Origin: Coriobacteriales bacterium
Lineage (GTDB): Bacteria; Actinomycetota; Coriobacteriia; Coriobacteriales; UBA8131
DNA: 28,158 nucleotides
NCBI GenBank assembly: GCA_031268525.1
Contig: JAIRXA010000076.1
Span: 1 to 28,158 of the forward strand
Direction: 5' to 3'
Notes under the pieces: generated by a model
Seen by the model: the letters and a program-made list of their open reading frames with translations, nothing else
The model's database searches: none
What the model was told of the DNA's origin: nothing
Shown here: positions 21,532 to 28,158 of the stretch, piece after piece
How the letters are laid out: each line of letters begins with the position of its first letter
How positions within the stretch are numbered: the stretch's first letter is position 1
Made by a program: the position numbers and the translations under genes

Positions 21532-22587
21532 TCAGATGCTCGACAGTATGCCCAGCAGAGGCAGCATGACAGACAGCAGGATGATGCCAACGAGCCCGCA
21601 CATGATTCCAACAAGCGTTGGCTCAATGGCGGCAACCAGACTGGCCACCTTGCGCTCGGTGGACAGGGTGATAGTCTGTCCGATCTGATCGAAGGCCTGA
21701 GCATCGGTGCCGGTACGGAATCCGACAGAAAGCAGTGCCATCGATTCAGCCGGGAAGAGTTTGCTCGACTCGACTGCCTTCTGGAAGCTCTCACCCGCCG
21801 TTACCTGCTCCTGTATCTGCTTGACCCGAACGACCGCCCGTTTGTTATCCACAAGTGGAAGAGCCAGTCGAAGGGCCTGATCGGGCGCCAAACCGCTGTT
21901 GAGCATCGTTGACAGTGCCAGCGCAAAGCGTTGAGTAGACATTTGCAGAGACAGGCCACGCGTTATGGGCGCGTTCGCGAACACGCTGGCATAGAATCGT
22001 TTACCCACAGGCGTGATACGCAAAACAAGTCCGATGACGATGAGGGCGACAAGTACGCCACCGATATAAAGCGCAGAGCCATTGAGGGCCTGTCCAAGAC
22101 TGAGTAGCCCCTGGGATAAACCGGTCATTTGGAATCCAAGCTGGGCAAAAACCTGCTCAAAGACCGGCATGGCCTGAGTCAACAAAAGGATGACGACCAA
22201 AAAGACCATGAACATCATCGACAGCGGATACACCAGCGATGAGCGAATCGACTGCGCGAGCTCATCACGCTTCTCGTAGTAGTTATGGAGGGAGGCGCAG
22301 GTTTCTTCCATACGGCCGGTCTCCTCGCCGATGCGGATCAGCGACAGAGCGTAGCCGGGGAGCACGCCTATCTGTTCCAGAGAATCGGTCAGCGTCTCTC
22401 CCGCGGTGGCAGCCGTATAGAGCGCCTCCATCAGTTGTCTCTCGTCGGCGTTCTTCGCGTTGAGCCTGAGTATCTCAAAGCCCTCCGCCAATGGCAGACC
22501 CGAGTGATAGACCAGTTCCAGGTTCGCGAAGAACATCCCCAGGTCTGCAGGGGACAGTTCCTTGCGTCTGCTGGTTGCTTCGGTCAT
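21532..22587 (-). CDS. GspF/PilC-type inner membrane platform protein
   Basis: 351 aa from ATG 22587, with AAGGAG 7 nt upstream. Two copies of the GspF domain are visible: residues about 15-130 (FFANLELVYHSGLPLAEGFE, IGEETGRMEETCASLHNYYE) and 215-335 (TQRFALALSTMLNSGLAPDQ, VGFRTGTDAQAFDQIGQTI), each with a glycine/threonine turn, separated and followed by long TM segments. This is the polytopic platform that couples the ATPase to pilin assembly in type IV pili and type II secretion. The operon pairs it with PilT rather than PilB. Confidence 0.9.
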   Translation of the reverse strand: MTEATSRRKELSPADLGMFFANLELVYHSGLPLAEGFEILRLNAKNADERQLMEALYTAATAGETLTDSLEQIGVLPGYALSLIRIGEETGRMEETCASLHNYYEKRDELAQSIRSSLVYPLSMMFMVFLVVILLLTQAMPVFEQVFAQLGFQMTGLSQGLLSLGQALNGSALYIGGVLVALIVIGLVLRITPVGKRFYASVFANAPITRGLSLQMSTQRFALALSTMLNSGLAPDQALRLALPLVDNKRAVVRVKQIQEQVTAGESFQKAVESSKLFPAESMALLSVGFRTGTDAQAFDQIGQTITLSTERKVASLVAAIEPTLVGIMCGLVGIILLSVMLPLLGILSSI

Positions 22588-22674
22588 CACCACACTCCTT
22601 TCCCTCCTCAATAACTCCTTGCAGACATCTTGTCGTCTGCCCTGCCCGCCGCAAAGGATCGTTCGCGGAGAGCG

Positions 22675-23628
22675 CTAATAATAAAACATCGCCTGATAAG
22701 TGCTTCCATCCCCAATGATCGAGCTGATATCACCCGTACCCTGGCCAGCTGAGTCGAAGGTTGGATCGAGAAGTACCCAGGTGCTGCCGGTAAACTGGAT
22801 CTCGCGCCGAATCGTGCCCTGATCGGTGGTATAGATCTCGATCCAGGCATGGTAGGCAGAGCCAGCATACCCAATCTCAAGCCTTGTTGGGAGACGCTGT
22901 GAACGCATCATCGCCGCAGTGAGTGAGGCAAAGTCAAAGCAGATACCATTCTCGCTTGCCAGGGTGTCAGCGTTGTTCGGCAGATAACCAGGCTGCACCT
23001 CGGCAGCCTTATCGTAGTCATAGCTGATGTTCTCGACAACCCACATGTAGATATCATTGGCAGCATCAACTTCGGTGACCGCTCCGTCGGTGACCTGCTG
23101 CCCCAAAGTGACCGTCTGATCGCCTTCCGAAAAATCGACATACTGGTTGGGATAGAGGAAGGGCTTGAACTGATCCGTTATCTCCGCTGCGACATCCTGT
23201 GAGAATAGGGCGGCATACGTTTCACCGGATATATTCTGGTAAACTCCCACGGTATAGGTACCACTGCCGGCTGTCAGCGGTATGGTGACATAGCCATGAT
23301 CCTGTTTGATGTTGTATTGGTATTGATTGCCATCGGGCGTATCCACAAGAATTTTGACGGTCGTATCGCCGAGATGCGATGAAGCGCAGATATAGCCATC
23401 GGTGGCATTCGAGAAATCAAGAGTCGCATTCTCATCTCCAGCGACTGCTTCACCAGGCTGCTCAACGGCCAGAACCTGGGGCGTATTATCACGCGGAGGG
23501 CCAGAGCTCGCCGATGTACCTGCCGTCGAACCCCCGCATGAGGTAAGCAGCACCGCCATCAGGCAGGCCGTCACGCTGACGACCGGCAGAACAGCCGCAT
23601 ACGCCATTCTCGGGAATCGCTTTAACAC
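22675..23628 (-). CDS. Transglutaminase-like lipoprotein
   Basis: 317 aa from GTG 23628; longer upstream starts look non-coding. The signal peptide ends at lipobox LTSC (Cys31), followed by a Ser/Gly-rich linker. Residues 60-170 are a beta-rich domain. The C-terminal part is a transglutaminase-like/cysteine protease fold with the triad visible as Cys230 (NGICFDFASL), His260 (YHAWIEI) and Asp288 (LDPTF). Such proteins act at the cell surface as peptidases or cross-linkers. The gene precedes gspF by 88 nt on the same strand, so its substrate may be a surface or pilus protein. Confidence 0.85.
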   Translation of the reverse strand: MLKRFPRMAYAAVLPVVSVTACLMAVLLTSCGGSTAGTSASSGPPRDNTPQVLAVEQPGEAVAGDENATLDFSNATDGYICASSHLGDTTVKILVDTPDGNQYQYNIKQDHGYVTIPLTAGSGTYTVGVYQNISGETYAALFSQDVAAEITDQFKPFLYPNQYVDFSEGDQTVTLGQQVTDGAVTEVDAANDIYMWVVENISYDYDKAAEVQPGYLPNNADTLASENGICFDFASLTAAMMRSQRLPTRLEIGYAGSAYHAWIEIYTTDQGTIRREIQFTGSTWVLLDPTFDSAGQGTGDISSIIGDGSTYQAMFYY

Positions 23629-23749
23629 AAGCCTTATAGCCTTCCTTGATAATTGCCCCGCCCCGGAGTTCCCCGGATTTGTCACGTACCAGTATCTCAC
23701 ACAAAATCCCGTGAGAGAAGATACCATTCAGGGCATGCTGAAATTCAAC

Positions 23750-23911
23750 CTACCCAAGGAAACCTACCGGAAACCGTTCGGCAAGAGGGTTTACATCGGT
23801 TTTGAGAGCCAGGCTCTCAAGGTTTCTGGAATAAACATTTCTCTGCTGCGTGCACGCACTGATACTGAATGGGAGGCTCAGACAGACAAGGACGAGTAGC
23901 AGGAACTTCAC
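23750..23911 (-). CDS. Small lipoprotein, 53 aa, upstream of the transglutaminase gene
   Basis: A GTG at 23909-23911 opens a frame with a textbook lipoprotein signal: Lys2, a hydrophobic run (FLLLVLVCLSLPFSI) and lipobox ISAC with Cys20. The mature part is 34 residues (TQQRNVYSRN... ending FPVGFLG). GAGAGA lies about 8 nt before the start. The hydrophobic-to-cysteine structure would be unlikely by chance, although the mature part resembles nothing I know. A perfect 19-bp palindrome (23802-23820) is inside the coding region. It may be the first gene of the pilus-like operon or the truncated start of a larger lipoprotein; in the same frame the sequence beyond the stop stays open. Confidence 0.5.
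   Translation of the reverse strand: MKFLLLVLVCLSLPFSISACTQQRNVYSRNLESLALKTDVNPLAERFPVGFLG
23802..23820. repeat. Perfect 19-bp palindrome inside the small lipoprotein gene
   Basis: TTGAGAGCC, one central A, GGCTCTCAA. The symmetry is perfect over 9 bp each side, so it may be a protein-binding site or a tight hairpin upstream of the transglutaminase gene. Confidence 0.7.
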
Positions 23912-24100
23912 TATTGCTATCTCTCTCTCTTTGCTGTGCTCATATCAAACCTGTCTCATTGAAATTGATAGATATGATCTGTTTATAAGAGCCGTATGGC
24001 CGAGGACCAACCCCGCAGCTCAGGATGACAGTGGGGAGAGGGTCGGCTTGCGCCGAAGCCGCAACCTAGGATGGCACTCCTTTGTTGCGGTTCCCTGCTC

Positions 24101-24130
24101 TTGTATTTCACATAATATGCGATGTATAAT
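24101..24130 (+). promoter_or_regulatory. Promoter of the AAA ATPase gene
   Basis: TTGTAT (24101-24106) and a perfect TATAAT (24125-24130) are separated by 18 bp. The predicted start lies about 50 bp before the ATG and inside the CTCATAATATGAG palindrome. Confidence 0.6.
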
Positions 24131-24144
24131 TCTCATAATATGAG
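24111..24144. promoter_or_regulatory. Repeated CATAATATG elements, operator-like
   Basis: CATAATATG occurs at 24111-24119 and again at 24134-24142, 23 bp apart (about two helical turns). The second lies in a perfect 13-bp palindrome CTCATAATATGAG (24132-24144) directly downstream of the -10, a classical repressor position. Confidence 0.5.
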
Positions 24145-24186
24145 AGTTGAAAAAGTTATCATGATAAGCGCACCGAGGAGGACACC

Positions 24187-25464
24187 ATGCCTTTAACGGA
24201 AAAGGGATACAGGACACGTCTTGTGGATAAAGAGATCTCCGATACATTGGGAGTCTTCGGTGCACTCAGCATAGAGGGACCAAAGTTTTGCGGAAAGACA
24301 TGGACGGCATTAAATCACGCGAGGAGCGTCACGTATATTGCCGATCCTGCCGGGGGATTTGCGAATAGGCAGCGAGCCATCATAGACCCGGCCCTTGTCC
24401 TGGAAGGTGACTCGCCGCACTTGGTTGACGAATGGCAGGAGGTGCCTGGCATTTGGGACGCAGTGCGTTTTGCCGTTGACCGAGGGCGTGCACGCGGACG
24501 ATTTATCTTGACAGGATCTGCCGTGCCTCCACAAAGGAGCGTCATCCATAGCGGAGTGGGCAGAATCGAAAGCCTTCGGATGCGCTCGCTTTCCCTGTTC
24601 GAGTCCGGAATCTCCACCGGTGCCGTATCATTGCAGGCGCTATTCTCAGGAGAAGACCTTAAGCCGAGCAACTCTGTGGCAACGATAGAGACCCTCATTG
24701 AGGCCACCGTGCGCGGCGGTTGGCCAGAAAGCCAGGACCTGCCTATCGGAGGGGCCGCCCGCATCCCACAAAACTATGTGACGAGGCTCGTCACAAAAGA
24801 TCTATCCGAACTAGACGGCATCGCTCGTGACCCGGCTAAAGTGAATGCAACCCTTATTTCACTGGCGCGCAATAATTCCACCTTGGTCGCGAACACGACT
24901 CTTCAAAAAGACATTGATGCAGGCAACCAGACAATCACAAGAGAGACCGTCGCAGAATATCTTTCCGCACTGAAACGCCTGTATGTCTTGGAGGAGATTC
25001 CCGCATGGTCGCCACACATCCGCTCAAAAACCATGCTGCGGAGGGCACCGAAACGACTGTTCACCGATCCGTCCCTTGCTGTCGCGGCGCTGGGGCTTAC
25101 CCCCGAAAGACTCTTATCTGACCTGCGGACATTTGGGTTTATGTTCGAGAGCCTGTGCTTGCGGGATATTGCGGTGTATGCCGACACGTTTCACGGCCTG
25201 CTGTCTCACTACCTTGACGACACGGGCTTGGATGCGGACGCGATCATCGAGTTAAGGGACGGCACATGGGGCGCCATCGAGATCAAGCTCGGCAGCAACC
25301 AGGTGGAGGAAGCCGCTGCCAAGCTAGTGCGCCTGAAGAGAAAGATGATAAGAAGTGAGGCCGCACCGCCTGCCTGCCTTGTGATAGTCACAGGATTACA
25401 CGGCTTTTCCCACAGACGGGAGGACGGCGTCTATGTAATCCCCATTGACTGCCTCGGGCCCTAA
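24187..25464 (+). CDS. AAA_14 ATPase with DUF4143 domain
   Basis: 425 aa with GAGGAGG 5 nt before the ATG. Walker A GPKFCGKT is at 31-38 and Walker B HLVDEWQ near 78-84, both typical of AAA_14. The segment RGRFILTGSAVPPQ follows, with the sensor-like arginine and serine. The C-terminal DUF4143 domain ends in a nuclease-like core, GAIEIKLGSN, reminiscent of PD-(D/E)xK. Such proteins are widespread in host-associated anaerobes, often solitary; roles are unproven, with proposals from toxin-like NTPase to DNA processing. It has its own promoter and palindrome and no partner gene. Confidence 0.9.
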   Translation: MPLTEKGYRTRLVDKEISDTLGVFGALSIEGPKFCGKTWTALNHARSVTYIADPAGGFANRQRAIIDPALVLEGDSPHLVDEWQEVPGIWDAVRFAVDRGRARGRFILTGSAVPPQRSVIHSGVGRIESLRMRSLSLFESGISTGAVSLQALFSGEDLKPSNSVATIETLIEATVRGGWPESQDLPIGGAARIPQNYVTRLVTKDLSELDGIARDPAKVNATLISLARNNSTLVANTTLQKDIDAGNQTITRETVAEYLSALKRLYVLEEIPAWSPHIRSKTMLRRAPKRLFTDPSLAVAALGLTPERLLSDLRTFGFMFESLCLRDIAVYADTFHGLLSHYLDDTGLDADAIIELRDGTWGAIEIKLGSNQVEEAAAKLVRLKRKMIRSEAAPPACLVIVTGLHGFSHRREDGVYVIPIDCLGP

Positions 25465-25539
25465 ATCACTATGGCCCGATACCGTAGCACAAAGGTGCAG
25501 CAAGACCATATGGCTCTCGAGGGCGCACAACAGGGGTTG

Positions 25540-26100
25540 TCGTGGCGGTCACTCTCTGTCGCCTTGCGCAATACGTCCAATCGCCATATCCCCAATAGTT
25601 CCATCAGATTATGAGCCTTTGCAAGCGCAGTGGATTTTGCCTTTGCGGAAGCGATCTCGCGCAGGCCCGCCCACTTTGCGTCCTCCTTGGGGATAAGCCC
25701 GCGCATTGCAACTCCCAACAGGTAGGGCGCATAGCGCAGGGCACTATCGAGGATGCGATTGACCCGTACCGGCGGCGCGCCTGCGGATAAGACCATGCCG
25801 CCTGCGGCCTTTACACTTTCTGTCAGCATGGGCCAAAACACCGGCAGCAGCGAGGCATCCTTTTTCAAGCGCGCGGGCAAGCTTGGCGGAGCTCACTGCG
25901 GGGCTTTGCGGCAACGTGCGCACCGCTCGGCGAACCATCTCCTCCCCAATTTGCCCATTCTCTACAAACTCTCTCAAGAGCCAAGGTGCAAAATAGACCG
26001 AATCCTCGCTATGTGCGAGCAATCCTACCGTCACGATCAACAGCGACGCAAGCAGAGGGGCCGCAAGCCCCCTTTCAAAGAGCCGTCCTTCTCCTCAATC
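25540..26100 (-). pseudogene. Frameshifted C-terminal portion of a large protein (DUF6493-like, uncertain)
   Basis: Minus-strand reading from about 26092 gives LFERGLAAPLLASLLIVTVG, then LREFVENGQIGEEMVRRAVR and SSAKLARALEK. At an A5 run near 25870 the frame breaks; removing one A restores KDASLLPVFWPMLTESVKAA, then RVNRILDSALRYAPYLLGVA and GLIPKEDAKWAGLREIAS. The segments read as one helical-repeat protein, with a 'WP-T...RYAPYL...WxGL' pattern I associate with the C-terminus of DUF6493-type proteins. The sequence after about 25540 is non-coding. It continues from the decayed block upstream, so the two probably formed one gene. Confidence 0.5.
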
Positions 26101-26620
26101 CGATTTCGATGCTCGCACACGGCCAGAGCTTTTTGCGATTCGTCCCAGTGCGGCCACGCTTCGCTGTGCTTGTTTTTCTTAAACACGGTCTCGCCCGCTG
26201 CAAGCTTATAAGCCTGACACTGCCCCTCTTTTTCCAAGTCGTAATACCATCCGTTATTGAGGATTTTATAAACACGGCCCGCCTTATCCGGCAAAGTCAA
26301 GGTGAAGAGCAGCCCGCTTGGCCCTTGCGAGCAAGGCGGCAAGCCTTTGCGCCGCCAGGACAGCGCGGGATGAACCGCCACGCCGCGCGAGCGCACGGAT
26401 GCCAGGCAGTTCAAGCGCGTCTGCGTGCCAGTCCAACAGCGCCACATCGGCTATCCCAAGGCGCAACAACCCGCGCTCCCATGCCTCTGTTATGGCGCGC
26501 GTCGAGTCCTCCGCCGCATCGAGCGTAGGGCACGCAAGGCCGCCAACATATTGATTGAGGCGCCGGACGACAAAGAGCTGACGCGACACGCAGAAGCGAT
26601 GCGTCATCGTCATCATCCCC
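26075..26620 (-). pseudogene. Decayed middle section linking the RHS fragment to the helical-repeat remnant
   Basis: Two segments in different frames look protein-like. The first runs from about 26615 to 26300 (LFVVRRLNQYVGGLACPTLD, ERGLLRLGIADVALLDWHAD and an Ala/Leu/Arg-rich end). The second runs from about 26330 to 26075 (LLFTLTLPDKAGRVYKILNN, YDLEKEGQCQAYKLAAGE). A stop in the first and a frame change near 26320 join them. A further shift near 26085 leads to the next remnant. At least three frame changes in about 1 kb argue for decay rather than a sequencing error. I cannot name the original protein. Confidence 0.4.
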
Positions 26621-26938
26621 ACCCAAAGAAGACGGGTGATCCGGATCGGTCGGGTCGTGCTCGTCGCCCTGATCGGGAGGAGCGTTTGCGTTTTCGCGGT
26701 CGTGCTCTTCGGCCTCACTGACATGGACAGATGATCCCGCATACAGACGGTTTGAGGCCGCGTCTGTCCGTGCCCCATCCCCACCGTAGCGTGCGGCATA
26801 GAGCGTAAGGCCACCTTCGCTTACAACTCTCAGTCTGTTTTCTGCATCCCAGGCATACTGAAGGCTGGAGTTTCCCTGCCCTCGTGAGACGAGGTTGCCG
26901 TCTTTGTCCCAGTGATAGGCGCCCTGCCTCATATTCAA
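26620..26938 (-). pseudogene. RHS/YD-repeat fragment with acidic linker
   Basis: The minus strand encodes YHWDKDGNLVSRGQGNSS, followed by LQYAWDAENRLRVVSEGG and YAARYGGDGARTD, which are consecutive YD/RHS repeats (consensus Y.YD..GNL, Y.YDAENRL..V). They are followed by a linker rich in Glu and Asp (EAEEHDRENANAPP, DDDDD). RHS proteins are large contact-dependent toxin carriers on Gram-positive surfaces. No shell, no core and no toxin tip in frame remain, and the frame is broken directly afterwards, so this is a relic. The frame has no start signal; it opens at a TTG without a ribosome site. Confidence 0.75.
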
Positions 26939-27071
26939 CTGTCAAAGAACACGTACGGAATTTCTTGAAAACTCTCCTGTCTTCCCATGGCTGGCCCCTG
27001 CGCTCATATCCGGGTCCGTGTCGTGTGTCACCCGCCTCATGCGCTCGGTGTGACGCTTCGTGCGCTGTCAT
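26939..27071. other. Gap with no supported gene
   Basis: A minus-strand frame here reads FKKFRTCSLTVEYEAG just before the RHS fragment in another frame, which could be the last trace of upstream RHS sequence. No start or ribosome site is seen, and I find no promoter or terminator. Confidence 0.5.
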
Positions 27072-27548
27072 TCAGGCGGGGTTCGGAAGCCAATAACAGT
27101 ACCAATTGCGATCCATCTCGTTGAGGCCAAAGAGCTCTGTCAGATCATCTTTCGAGTAGACAAAAACGATGAATTTGGGTATGCCATTGCTGGAGAAACC
27201 GAATTCCACAGTCATGCCCCCCGTCATGAAATAGCTTGTGAAATCGGGCGAACGATAGGGCACTTTTTTGAACAGGCGTATGGCTGCCTCTGCCAGATCG
27301 GGATACCACTCCCTGGAACCATCGTCTCTGACAAGATAGCCCTCTCTATCGACAGAACCCTCAATGCCAAGGGCCATGAACTCATCCTTGACATCCTCGA
27401 ATAACTCCCGCTCCTCGTAGAAGAAGGCCCATTCATCAGGGGCCCGATCTATCCTTTCCTGTTTGAGGTAGAAACCGAAGGCAACACCCGCAGCCAGTAT
27501 CGCCACCACCACGCAGGACATCACGACTGTCCCGGGTCTGATCTTCAT
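27072..27548 (-). CDS. Membrane-anchored hypothetical protein, paralogue 1
   Basis: 158 aa from ATG 27548 (MKIRPGTVV), with AAGG 6 nt upstream. A TM segment (about residues 8-25) is followed by YLKQERI and a soluble acidic domain with AFFYEERELFEDVKDEF, EWYPDLAEAAIRLFK and a closing NWYCYW. It is a tandem paralogue of the gene at 27634-28113: anchors and their DNA are almost identical, the soluble domains diverged. No known family is recognised. Position behind an RHS relic makes an immunity role plausible but unproven; a secreted or surface anchor protein is the alternative. Confidence 0.6.
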   Translation of the reverse strand: MKIRPGTVVMSCVVVAILAAGVAFGFYLKQERIDRAPDEWAFFYEERELFEDVKDEFMALGIEGSVDREGYLVRDDGSREWYPDLAEAAIRLFKKVPYRSPDFTSYFMTGGMTVEFGFSSNGIPKFIVFVYSKDDLTELFGLNEMDRNWYCYWLPNPA

Positions 27549-27633
27549 CGTCATCCTTCACTCAATTTGTGGCGATTACGTCCCGTGGGTTTTCGGTCTG
27601 CCTCAATTTTAGGTTTTGCGACAACTACAAATC

Positions 27634-28113
27634 CTAAACCATTCCTATCCGATAGTAATACCAATTGCCCTCAACTCTTGTAAAAAGATCTTCAGGCAAC
27701 TCCCCGTTGGTCCACATGAAACCTTCCATAACCCGTGTGTCTCTGTAGTAGAATTCGAAGTCTATCTGTATACAACCAGACACTACACCACTACTACCAA
27801 TATTTGGTTGTGGATAGGGTACTATCTCAAAATAGTGCAAGGCATCCTCGGCCAGCTTGGGATACCATTCCCACGTCGCGTTTCTTTGTTCGTCAAACCA
27901 TACGAAATATCCAGTTTCGTCGACGTATCCATCAAGAATCGGAAGTTCGCTTCTGATGTCTTCGAATAACTCACGGTTCTCATAGAAGAAAGCTAATGGG
28001 CCAGTGTAACTCGCGATGCGTTCCTGTTTGAGGTAGAAACCGAAGGCAATACCCGTTGCAAGGAGTGCCACCACCACGCAGGCCATCACGACTGTCCCGG
28101 GTCTGATCTTCAT
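27634..28113 (-). CDS. Membrane-anchored hypothetical protein, paralogue 2
   Basis: 159 aa from the ATG at 28113 (MKIRPGTVV), chosen to match paralogue 1; ATGs 6 and 15 nt upstream are also possible. The same TM anchor and YLKQERI are followed by AFFYENRELFEDIRSEL, EWYPKLAEDALHYFE and a closing NWYYYR. The soluble domain keeps the spacing of ELFED, WYP and NWY motifs but differs elsewhere, and its DNA is more AT-rich. Tandem duplication with divergence is common among immunity and surface-variant genes. The gene is complete within the window; what lies upstream of it is not visible. Confidence 0.6.
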   Translation of the reverse strand: MKIRPGTVVMACVVVALLATGIAFGFYLKQERIASYTGPLAFFYENRELFEDIRSELPILDGYVDETGYFVWFDEQRNATWEWYPKLAEDALHYFEIVPYPQPNIGSSGVVSGCIQIDFEFYYRDTRVMEGFMWTNGELPEDLFTRVEGNWYYYRIGMV

Positions 28114-28158
28114 CCTCATACATCCCATCTATTGGCCAAAACTGGTAGGTATTCGTAC

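Noticed and set aside
23402..23899. 165-codon plus-strand frame over the transglutaminase start
   Set aside because: It overlaps the signal peptide of the transglutaminase gene and the small lipoprotein on the other strand; no ribosome site or protein-like pattern.

Overview
The window reads as chromosome of an anaerobic, gut-type actinobacterium of the Coriobacteriia, most likely Eggerthellaceae. This is inferred from gene content: two Tat-exported lipoprotein FAD_binding_2 flavoproteins beside a 12-TM 'MFS-like' LuxR regulator, a V4R/GGDEF pair, an EFR1-type flavodoxin-ferredoxin protein, and moderately GC-rich coding sequence with strong GGAGG ribosome sites. No rRNA or other marker fixes the genus. 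Layout, left to right. (1) 1-1600: accessory debris with a decayed AbiEii-type toxin and its intact partner, a small beta-rich hypothetical, and a short ORF carrying an 8-bp tandem repeat. (2) 1.6-9.2 kb: housekeeping and transport genes. These are a GT4 glycosyltransferase, an ArsR regulator translationally coupled to an EFR1 ferredoxin with a well-formed promoter/operator, an AzlC/AzlD branched-chain amino acid exporter with a DUF454 protein and an unannotated 33-aa ORF, a membrane-anchored MutS-like ATPase, tRNA-Glu and an M29 aminopeptidase. (3) 9.4-11.2 kb: a REC/HD-GYP c-di-GMP phosphodiesterase overlapping an HPt protein, with a 14-C homopolymer just before the overlap. (4) 11.3-16.7 kb: two secreted flavoproteins flanking a membrane LuxR regulator, with two matching dyad operator-like sites in the 489-bp gap upstream of the first flavoprotein. 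(5) 16.9-18.5 kb: a V4R sensor and a GGDEF diguanylate cyclase. (6) 18.6-23.9 kb: a tightly overlapping type IV pilus/type II secretion-like operon: small lipoprotein, transglutaminase-like lipoprotein, GspF/PilC, four small one-TM pilin-like proteins and PilT. (7) 24.2-25.5 kb: an AAA_14/DUF4143 ATPase with its own promoter and palindromic operator-like site. (8) 25.5-28.2 kb: an RHS/YD-repeat graveyard broken by several frameshifts, followed by two tandem paralogous membrane-anchored proteins that may be orphan immunity proteins. How the parts may work together (inference): region 4 looks like an inducible anaerobic-respiration module, with a membrane sensor-regulator controlling exported reductases or dehydrogenases for an unknown organic electron acceptor. 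Regions 3, 5 and 6 together hold c-di-GMP synthesis, c-di-GMP breakdown and a pilus-like machine, a set that commonly controls surface behaviour. The two ends look like turnover zones for toxin and contact-competition genes.
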